Of a stretch of DNA of 64,000 nt, positions 37,272 to 52,077 are shown piece by piece. The first letter of the stretch is position 1; every line of letters begins with the position of its first letter. Source of the DNA: Pelecanus crispus (lineage: Eukaryota; Chordata; Aves; Pelecaniformes; Pelecanidae); assembly GCF_030463565.1 (NCBI RefSeq), contig NC_134660.1:317501-381500 (forward strand), in the 5' to 3' direction. The notes below the pieces were generated by a model. It worked only from the letters and a program-made list of their open reading frames with translations. It was not told the DNA's origin and searched no databases. The position numbers were made by a program, and so were the translations under genes.

Positions 37272-40200
37272 ATGGCCGAGAAGATGTCGCTGAGCCCGGG
37301 TGGGGGCATCACGCCGCTGCAGCAGATGCTGGCCTCGGGGACGGGGGCCATCCTCACCTCCCTCTTCAGTGAGGACCATGGGGAGTGGGTGGGCGCTGGG
37401 GGCTAGCGTGGTGGAGCGTGGCTAAAGGATGGTGTCATTTCAGTGACACCGCTGGACGTGGTGAAGATCCGGCTGCAGGCCCAGAGGACCCCGTTCTCCA
37501 AAGGTAACCCTGCTCAGGGCAGGGCAGGCCTCTCTGGCCAGACCCCCCACCCCGCTCAGCCAGCGAGCAGCCCACGTGGGTGTCTCGGTTGGCAGAGCCG
37601 GTGGCGGGGATTTCTCGGTCCTGAGCGTGGGGCCGTCGCGAGGTGGCAGGTTACCATGGGCCCCTCGTCCTGACGGGCTCAGGGGGCCCTGCCAGGGGAG
37701 CTGGGCTGATGCTCGGCTCTGTCCTGCCCCCTTCGTGGCCCCGCGCTGATGCCGAGCGGGGTCAGCGCTGTGCCCGGCAGCCCCCTGCCCGCCAAGGAGC
37801 GGGGTAGAAGGGCTCAGCCTGCTGCAGCCACTTGCTTTTGTCCTTGCTGTCTTTGTGTCCATCTCCACGCTGCTCCCCGTGTTTCCCACGGGGCAGGAGG
37901 GACCCCGTGGGTTCTGCCCGCCCCATCTGCTTCCCTCCCTGCAGGGGCAGCGGGCTGGGGCTGGTCCCAAGGGACTGGTTTGGTGGCAATAGGGACTGCT
38001 TGGGAAGTGGCTGTGGGGGCATCCAGCCCCTTCACGCACAGAGCTCTCCCACCGCCCAGCTCAGAGCTGTGGGACATGCGTGTGCCCCAGGCCAGCGAGG
38101 TGGCACATCCCCTGTGTCATCGCTCAGCACGTCCCCATTGTGCGTTTCAGCGTTACCAGCACAGTCTGTGCCCTGGGGCACTCAGCAGGCCACATGTGAG
38201 TACGCCTGGGGACCCCGGGCAGCTCCTGCCACCAGCGGCTTTGCTTTCCCAAGCCTTGACCCTGGTTTTCTTCCCCACTGGTGGCGGCCCAGGATCCTGC
38301 TCTGGTGTGGGGGGCTGCGATCATCCCCAGCCCTGCAGCTGCTCCTGCAGCCCCGCTTTGGGGCTGGCCGTGCAATGTCCCTGCTGGGGGTCTGTTGTGC
38401 AACAGGCCTGGCTGTCTGTGGTCCCCTGTCCTTGCCCTGTCTTGTCACCCTGTCCTGTCGCTACGGCAAAGTCCCCTTGGATCTCCACCCCTCCCACTTA
38501 CTCCCTGCAGTCCAGTGTCCCTGCGCCTGGTGTGCTGGCCCCATGGAGAGCGTGGCGGGGGGGGGAACGTGCTGGCTCCCTGAGGTGGGGCCAGATGCCC
38601 CCCACCCCGTGGGTCTGGCCATGGTTGGACCCTTGCTGGAGCGTTACCCCTCTCCTGGCCTTGGTCTGGGGTGGTCCCCACTGCGCTCAGATATTGAGGG
38701 TTTGCTCTCTCCTGGGAGAGGTGATAGTTTTGGGGATCAAATGGGCTGGTCACAGGGCAGAGGGGAAGCTTGCCCTGTCTAATGGTGATGCTGTTGCCTC
38801 CTGCCCCAGGGAAGTGTTTCCTCTACTGCAACGGGCTCATGGACCATCTGTACGTCTGCCAGAACGGCAACAGCTGCACTGCCTGGTACAAGGCCCCCAC
38901 CCGCTTCACCGGCACGCTGGTAGGGGCTGCAGGTGCAGGCAGGGTGGGCAGGGGTCTCCCTGTCCCAGGGAGGGGGTCAGGGTGTTTGCTGTGGAGGGGG
39001 ACGGGGGTGGTGTGTGTGCTTGCCCCTCAAACCCCTCTCCCTGTGCTCCGCTCTCTCCTCAGGATGCCTTCATGAAGATCACACGCTACGAGGGTGTCAG
39101 GTCTCTGTGGAGCGGCTTGTCCCCGACCCTGTGAGTTTGGATCCTGCCTGGGGGGGAGTCTGGGTGCAAACGTCTGCCCAGGCGCATGGGTATCTGCTCT
39201 GAGCCTCCTGCCAGCCCCCAGGGAGGGCACGCATGCCCCGCGTGCCCCTCACACCCCTCCTTCTTGGCAGGGTCATGGCTGTGCCAGCCACCGTCATTTA
39301 TTTCACCACCTATGACCAGCTCCGGGACTACCTGCACGCTCGGATGGGAAGCCGGGGGCACCACATCCCCTTGCTGGCTGGGGCCCTTGCCAGGCGTGAG
39401 TATCCCTGCTCTCTGGGTGTTCCCCCGTGCCCACCCTTCATCCTCACAGGAGGGCGCAGCGGGTCTCTTGGCTGTTGGTGCCCACGTTTGGCACCTGGCA
39501 CTCCTGGCATGGCGCTCTGATGGCTCCGGGATGGAGTGGATGGGGCTGATGCCTGATGTCCCCTCCGTTGCAGTGGGCGTTGTGACGGTCATCAGCCCCT
39601 TGGAGCTCATCCGCACCAAGATGCAGTCCCAGCAGCTCAGCTACCGGGAGCTGGGTGCCTGCATCCAGTCGGCGGTGGCTCAGGACGGCTGGCTGTCCCT
39701 CTGGAGGGGCTGGGGACCCACCGTGCTGCGAGACGTCCCCTTCTCGGGTATGGCTGCGGGGGGACAGGGCGAGCGGTGGCACTGGGAGATGGGGGAACAT
39801 GGGGCAGGGCAGCCCTGCATGTGGGGAGGGGGGAGGTTGGCGTGTCCGGGGTGCCTTGTTGCAGCGCTGGTGTTTCTCATCTCCTCCCAGCTCTCTACTG
39901 GTTTAACTATGAGCTGGTGAGGGAATGGCTCTGCAGGCAGGCCCGGCTCGATGAGGCCACGTTCATGATCAGCTTCACATCCGGGGCCATCTCCGGGACG
40001 GTGAGTTTGGGGCCCTGTGGTCTGCACTGTGCAGGGGCTCACTCAGCCATGAGCAGGGGGAATGGCCCCTATGGGGAACAAGGGATGGGGCTGGGACAGG
40101 GCTGGGCGGTGACGGCAGAGCCAGCACTGGGCAGGGACGGCGCGGTCCCAGCTCACTGCCTGGCTGCTGGCCCCGCAGGTGGCTGCGGTGCTGACGCTGC

Positions 40201-40633
40201 CCTTCGATGTGGTGAAGACCCAGCGGCAGATCGAGCTGGGAGATGGCGAGGTGCACCCAGGTGAGGGGCCGGGCTACAGGCGGATGCCTGGGGGGCAGCC
40301 AGGACTCCCTGATGGTACACGGGCATCCCCAAACCCTCACCCACTCCCCTCTCCCCGTAGTCGCAGCCTCCAAGCCTTCCTCCACCTGGCTACTCATGCG
40401 GCGCATCCGCGCCGAGTCTGGCACCCAGGGGCTGTTTGCAGGTAAGGCTGTGCCCCCTGCCCTGCGCTGGGGTTTACTGGTGCCACTGAGGGGCTAACGG
40501 GCTTGTCCTTGCAGGCTTCCTGCCCCGCGTCATTAAGGTGGCACCTGCCTGCGCCATCATGATCAGCACCTACGAATTTGGCAAGACCTTCTTCCAGAAG
40601 CTGAACCAGGAGCGGCAGCTGCGCGGGTTGTGA
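37272..40633 (+). CDS. SLC25A39: SLC25A39, mitochondrial glutathione carrier
   Basis: An inner-membrane carrier of the SLC25 family that imports glutathione into the mitochondrial matrix. Coding exons: 37272-37368, 37444-37503, 38151-38195 (cassette), 38810-38919, 39063-39130, 39271-39395, 39574-39747, 39891-40000, 40179-40260, 40361-40441, 40515-40633. The total is 1071 nt, 356 residues with the cassette and 341 without; human is about 359/351. Carrier signatures are at residues 35-40 (PLDVVK), 177-182 (PLELIR) and 271-276 (PFDVVK). Four matrix-loop cysteines (C70, C74, C84, C90) keep the human spacing C-X3-C-X9-C-X5-C that binds an iron-sulfur cluster and couples stability to the AFG3L2 protease. 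The ATG context ACCATGG is strong. The gene ends tail-to-tail with RUNDC3A, as in human. Confidence 0.98.
38151..38195 (+). CDS. SLC25A39: SLC25A39 in-frame cassette exon (15 residues)
   Basis: Acceptor TTGTGCGTTTCAG and donor GTGAGTAC flank 45 nt with phase 1 on both sides. Included, the protein reads [20 protein letters not shown]; skipped, it reads SK-G-KC. Both junction forms (WKC and GKC) exist in human isoforms, and human also has an optional LP-containing segment here. It sits in the matrix loop directly before the iron-sulfur cysteines. Probably alternatively spliced. Confidence 0.75.
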
Positions 40634-41374
40634 GCTGGGGTTGAGGCAGGGCGGGATGCAGCCGGTGCCCTGGGGGCCACTGCCAGCCCTGCTCCTGGCG
40701 AGGCGGCCCAGGAGCAGCAAACAGCACTTGGCTGTGCAAAGCCCAAGTACCTTCGTGCTGCACTCTGCCTCCCCACTGCCTGCGCACAGAGGCAGGGCCA
40801 GCCTGGCCCTGCTCTCCCTCCCCAGCTGCATTGGGGACATCTGTGCCTGCTGCTGTGACACTGGCGGGGTGTGGAGTCCTCCATGCTCATCCCTTGAGGC
40901 TGGACAGATGCTGCTGCTGGATTTACGGGCACCCTAGCAAAGATGGGGTGCCCCAGGAGACTCGGCAGGGCAAGAGATGGGAGCTGGGGCTCTGGTGAGG
41001 ACCAAAACCTTGGGGGGGTTTCTCTGCGTGCCTGCCTGGGCCCCCAGCCCTGCTCCAGCTGGGATTCAGCCCCTCCTCGCCATTGGTCACGCACAGCGTC
41101 CTCTTGCTGGCTTTGTGCGGCATGGGGACAGGTCAGGACCCTCTGCCTGCCTCCAGACCTCTCCTCCAGACCTCTCCTGGCAGACCCTGGGCTTGGACCC
41201 TGTGTGGGGACAGACCTCGCTGCTGCTCTGGGTGGGGCAGCAGGCATTCTGGCACCAAACCGCTGCCTGTGCCCTATCCCTTCACCGTGAGGGCCTGCCC
41301 CAGCATTGTGCCCAGTGTGGGTGCTGCCCCAGCTTGCCCCAAGACTCCGGGGAGGAATTTCTCTTATTTTCTTA

Positions 41375-41385
41375 AATAAAATAAA
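41375..41385 (+). terminator. SLC25A39: SLC25A39 polyadenylation signals
   Basis: Two overlapping AATAAA hexamers (41375-41380 and 41380-41385), followed by a T/G-rich stretch. The 3'UTR is about 760 nt. Confidence 0.85.
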
Positions 41386-41742
41386 ATATTTGTCTCTTAG
41401 GGCAAGGATTTATTTCCATGCTCTCCGCATGCTGGGCTGCAGAAGGCATCCCCATAGGTGACAGCTGTGTCCTTGCTGTGTGGGCACAGTGCTGTCATCC
41501 ATCAGGTCCTTGCTGGGCTTTTACTGGGCATAAGGAGACCCCCAGGACCTCCCTGCTACCCCCAGCAGCAACCCACTGTGGATGGGGCAGGGGGTACCCC
41601 ATGCTTGGGAGACCTGCTGTGTCCCAAAGCTGCTATCCCTGCCCTGGTGGTCTGGGGAGGGTGTGGGGCTGGAGGATGCTCACTGGCTCCCGCCCACCTC
41701 CCGACTGGGGGGAGCTCATGGAGGCCAGCTTGGCTTGCTGTG

Positions 41743-41748
41743 TTTATT
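41743..41748 (-). terminator. RUNDC3A: RUNDC3A polyadenylation signal (proximal)
   Basis: TTTATT on the plus strand reads AATAAA for RUNDC3A, giving a 3'UTR of about 700 nt. A second candidate at 41409-41414 would extend the transcript to the SLC25A39 cleavage site, so the two mRNAs could meet or overlap. Confidence 0.7.
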
Positions 41749-42370
41749 GATTCCTTTTGCTCCAACAAGGCAGGTGGGGCTGAATTAAAAACCAAAATCA
41801 CCCAAAGCAACCCAAAACCTGGGGGAGGATGGGAAGGGGTGGGGGGGGCTATCCCTGTCGTGGGGGTGCTGCTGCAAGGAGGGACAGCTGGTCCCCAAAG
41901 GGAGGGACAGGCCAGCCCCCCTGCAGTGCCTGGCTGCGAGGGGGGGGCTGGGGGGGAGCCTGGGCACTAGAGGGCAGGCCAAGCCTGGGTGGGTGCCCGA
42001 GGGAAGAGCGGTGCCCGTGGGCTGAGCGGGATGGACACGCTGGGGCTGTGCCCAGACCCTTGCCCCTGGAGGGGCTTTGGCCCCAAATCCCTCCCTTGCT
42101 CCCCAGCAGCAGTTGCTCCCGGTGCCCCCCCCCGTGGCACAGTTCGTTTCCCCCCATGCACCCCCCCCCCCATTCCCAGCTCGCATGGGTCCTGGTCCGG
42201 CATCCCCCATCCCAATGGGTCCGTGTCTCCAGCCAGGGACGGGGCTGGGGGTCCGAGGAGCAGCCAGGTTGGGGTATCAAGACGGGAGGTGGATGCCTGT
42301 CCCCAGCCTCCCCAGTGGGTTCGGCGAGTCCTTCGTCAGTCCCAGAGCGGCGAGGAGGGGGACGAGGTCA

Positions 42371-48629
<6,259 letters not shown>

Positions 48630-48630
<1 letters not shown>

Positions 48631-48890
48631 TGATGTGTACACGTGCATGTGTGTCTGCATGTGCGCGTGTGTCTGCATGTGTGCGTGTGTGTGCAAAGCT
48701 TGCCCAGCTCACCCCTCTCCCCTTCCCTGAACCCTGGGATTTGGGGCTGGGGGCCCTTTAGGGAGGTTTTAAATGTAGAGATACATGCACGTGCATGCAC
48801 ACACATGCGTGATGCACATATGGACATAGGTGCATGCACACACAGATGTGCACTCATGCATGCACATGCACACACGCACCCCTCGCCCTA
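48630..48890. repeat. TG/CA-rich alternating purine-pyrimidine repeats
   Basis: Imperfect TGTGTGCATGTGCGCG units at about 48,632-48,700, then ACACATGCACGTGCATGC units at 48,780-48,880, separated by about 80 bp of ordinary sequence. Such tracts can adopt Z-DNA. Confidence 0.75.
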
Positions 48891-49052
48891 CACCAAAGCC
48901 CATTCCCGTCCCACCACCTCTCTACAGAGTACCCCGGGGACAGCGATCCCAGGGGACAGACAGAAGCCAGGCCATGTCCCCTGTCCCCGTGGGGCCTCGC
49001 TGGCACCTTGCACCTCCTCCCCTGGGGGAACCTCCCCAGGAACTCCCCCTTT

Positions 49053-49078
49053 TTTTTAAAAAAAAAAAAAAAAAAGAG
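49053..49078. repeat. T8/A17 homopolymer tract
   Basis: Eight T followed by a run of about 17 A inside GC-rich DNA. It could be a retroposon tail, but no element body is recognisable beside it. Confidence 0.6.
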
Positions 49079-49276
49079 AAAACCCCAAGTCCCTGTGAAG
49101 GAGGGGGACAGCCAGAGGGTTCCTGGGGATTCCCCGCAGGGAAACCCGGAGCCTCAGAAACAAGATAGTGGGGGGCACCGGGAGCGTGGCACGGCGGAGC
49201 TGGGGCAGGGCGAGCGGCTGGGGAGGGCCGAGGGGCAGGCAGGGCTCAGCCTCGACGCCACAAGATGTTGCACCCC

Positions 49277-49357
49277 GATAACCTTGTTTACGGGGGGGCC
49301 CCAGGGGGGCCGGGTGAGCCCGAGAGGGGGGAGATTAGGGAGGTGAGCGTGACTCAG
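49277..49357. promoter_or_regulatory. SLC4A1: Candidate erythroid element: GATA site plus NF-E2/MARE core
   Basis: CCCGATAACC (GATAA at 49277-49281) is followed 69 bp on by GTGACTCAGG (TGACTCAG at 49350-49357). The latter matches the NF-E2 consensus at 10 of 11 positions on the reverse strand. The pair lies 2.7 kb before the SLC4A1 ATG. Motif pairs of this sort mark red-cell enhancers, but each word is short and can occur by chance. Confidence 0.3.
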
Positions 49358-49654
49358 GGCATTTGGGTGCGCTCCCCTACACGGCACGGCTCTTTCCACA
49401 CCGGCGGCAGCAGGCAGAGCCCAGGCAGGGGTTGGGGGCAAGAGCCGGGGCATCGCGGAGCCACCCCAGGGGTAGGTGCGGGGTCACGGGCAGCTGCAGC
49501 ACCTCGGGGTGTCCCCGGGTGCTGGCAGCGGGGGACGGGGTGGGTGGGGGGACGGCAGGGCCAGACAGGGTGTGGCAGCACCCCGGGGTGCCCCCAGCGT
49601 GGGGTGGGGTCTGCAGGGTTGTCGGCGGGGTGTGCTGGGGTGGGAGATGCTGTG

Positions 49655-50300
49655 GGGTGGGGGGTACGGGCTCCATCCTGAGCCAGGCTGGTACCGCTGC
49701 AGGAGGGAGCCCAGCTGCACCATGTGCGTGGCGTGGGATGTATGGGCTCCATACTGAGCCACGTTGGGTACCTGCTGCATGAGGGATCCCAGCCACACTG
49801 CATGGATGGCGTGGGATGTATGGGCTCCATACTGAGTACCTGCCGTGGGAGGGAGGTCCTGCGCGGAGCCACGCTGTGTGGATGGTGTGGGAGGTATGGG
49901 CTCCATGCTGAGTGCATGTGATGTGTGCTTTGGGAGGTACAGGCTCTATACTGAGCTGTGCTGGATATACAGCATAGGAGGCATGAGTCCAGTCTTGAGT
50001 CATGCTAGCTGCATGGTATGGGCTCTATACTGAGCATGTGGGGTGTATGGTGTAGGAGGTATGGACTCCATACCATGCTCAGGATGTGGGAGGAATGGGC
50101 TCTATACTGTGCGCATGGGGTGTATGGGAGGAATGGGCTCTATACTGTGCGCATGGGCTGTATTGTATAGGAGGAATGGGCTCTATACTGTGCGCATGGG
50201 CTGTATGGGAGGAATGGGCTCTATATGGTGAACATGAGATAGCTGGTGCAGGAGCTGTGGGCTCTATACAGCACACATAGTGTAGATTTTATGGGATCTA
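49655..50300. repeat. Minisatellite with TATGGGCTCTATACTG core
   Basis: More than ten degenerate copies of a core TATGGGCTCYATACTGAG. The left part has long spaced units; the right part (about 50,085-50,230) has four compact units of about 35-40 bp reading GGGAGGAATGGGCTCTATAC followed by TGTGCGCATGGG. Confidence 0.85.
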
Positions 50301-50349
50301 TACGGCACAGGACGGCGCAGGGGTGGATTCGGCAGGTCTGGGTGGCCTG

Positions 50350-50763
50350 GGCACAGGGTGCCCCGTGTCCCGCAGCCCCCCAGCCCCTCACCCCGGCCTC
50401 GGGGCACCGCCTGGGCCCCCGGGCAGCGTGGGGAGGAGCAGGGCGGGGGCCGACACCAGCCGGGCGTTATCAGCCGGGCACAGCCCGGCGCACCGGGCTG
50501 ATGCAAGAGCCGCCGGTGGGGCTGGGGAGGGTCGGGGGGGCCGGGGGGCCCCGGGACAGGTCAACCTGGGGTCCGGGGGCCGCTGGCGCTGCAGGGCCAG
50601 GCGGGGCAGGAAGGAGGAGGCCGGGTCCAGAGCCGGCCGTGGTTCCCGTGGCCCCGCCGCGGCTCCCGCGCCCACCGGGGATCCCGTGGCCCCCGCGGGG
50701 TCTCTGTGACCCCACCCCGGCTCCCGCGGCCCCCGGCCCGGAGCGAGCTCCTGCATCACCCTG
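50350..50763 (+). promoter_or_regulatory. SLC4A1: Probable SLC4A1 promoter and non-coding exon 1
   Basis: The ATG exon of SLC4A1 begins with a strong acceptor at 51985, so an upstream non-coding exon is needed. A consensus donor (CATCACCCTG, then GTGAGATC) ends a GC-rich segment at 50763. A GATA motif (TTATC, 50467-50471) lies about 300 bp upstream, and CCCACCCC boxes are at about 50,711. Human SLC4A1 also has a non-coding first exon with an erythroid GATA/CACCC promoter. The exact start is unknown. Confidence 0.45.
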
Positions 50764-51069
50764 GTGAGATCTGGGAGGGGTGGTCCCCCCCAAAGCCCCC
50801 CCCCACGCCCTGACCTTGCGGCCGCCCCCTCCCCGTGCACCCGCCGTGCGGGGCCGCTGGGCCGGGGTGGCGGGGGGCAGCCGGGATCCCCGTCCTCCCC
50901 ATCCTGCGGCGTCCCCGGGGGTGCCGGGGCGGGGGGGCTGCGGGTGCCGGGCAGAACCCCCCGGAGGCTCTGGGCTGGGGGCAGGCGGGGTCACGGGGGG
51001 GGCAGAGGGGCGCGGGGCGCGCGGGCGCCCTGCGGGGCTGCCCGGGGCGGGGGCGGCGTGCGGGGGCAG

Positions 51070-51084
51070 GGCGCCCCCTGGCGG
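51070..51084 (-). promoter_or_regulatory. CTCF-like motif, reverse orientation
   Basis: The reverse complement reads CCGCCAGGGGGCGCC, close to the CTCF core, and faces the two forward-oriented sites at 27881 and 34631. Confidence 0.5.
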
Positions 51085-51449
51085 TTGTCCCCCGGCACGG
51101 CCCCGGGGCAGCTGCGGGGGGGGCGCGGGGGGGGGCAGCCGGGGGCGGGCACACGGGGTGCAGGGGAGGGGGGGTGTGCGCAGGCACGGGCTGCGCCTTT
51201 CCCCCTCCAGGCGCCCACCCACCGCCCAGGGGGGCTGCAGAGGCTGTGGGTGCTGAGCAGGGGCGGGGGGCGGCAGGGTGCCCCCGCTGGCTGCACACCC
51301 TGGGTTGCTGTGGGGCGCTTGTGCCGTCCCACTTCCAGAGGTTCCCGTGAGCCCAGCTGTGCCTCAGTTTCCCCTTTCTCACCGCAGCGCTCTGCCAGGG
51401 GGCTGTGGGGGCTTGTCGGGGGCCCCAGGCGCTGCAGTGTGGGACCCCA

Positions 51450-51645
51450 GCCCCTATGCATGGGTCCATATGGGACCCCACCTATGTGCGTGGGTCTATA
51501 TGGGACCCCCACCTATGTGCGTGGGTCTATATGGGACCCCACCAGTGTGCGGAGGGTCATGTGGGACCCAGCCCATGTGTGTGGGTCCATAGGGGACCTG
51601 ACCCCTGGGCGTGGGTCCATAGGGGACCTGACCCCTGGGCGCAGG
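51450..51645. repeat. About 34-bp tandem repeat upstream of SLC4A1
   Basis: Five to six copies of a unit reading GTGGGTCTATATGGGACCCC plus a short linker, with the last two copies (GTCCATAGGGGACCTGACCC) nearly identical to each other. Confidence 0.85.
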
Positions 51646-51985
51646 ACGCAGCAGGACTGGCCCGCGTGCGTGGGCACGGGTGGGCTGGGGCGGGATGCCA
51701 CGTCCCTGGCGGGAAGCTGCCAGGGCTCTGCCGTCGCCTGACGTCGGTTCCCATCCCGGATGGCGGCAGGGCAGGGCACCGCTTCCCTGGGGACCCCTGA
51801 CCCTGGGACCTCCCGGCCTGCAGGGAGCAGGTTACACGGCAGGCTCTGCGGGAACAGCCCCAGTGCCCGGCCCCAGCCCCAGCCCAGGGGACAAACCCCA
51901 CGTCCCAGGGGGCACAGAGCGCTGCCACGACCCCTCCTAACACGTTTTTTCTCCCTTTCCCCCCGCGCCTGCCCTGACGCTACAG

Positions 51986-52077
51986 AGCGCAGGGTTATGG
52001 TGCCGCCGGGCTGATTGCTGGGACACAGTGAGGCAGCGGTGGGGGCTGAGCCCGGAGCCATGGAGGGGCCTGGCCAG
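51986..52077 (+). other. SLC4A1: SLC4A1 start-codon exon with short 5'UTR
   Basis: A long pyrimidine tract ending GACGCTACAG gives an acceptor at 51985. The exon carries 74 nt of 5'UTR, an ATG at 52060 in good context (GCCATGG) and six codons before GTAGGG. Confidence 0.75.

Noticed and set aside
37749-39134. 461-codon plus-strand frame overlapping SLC25A39 introns
   Set aside because: It runs through introns in a different frame; the spliced carrier model explains every exon and phase.
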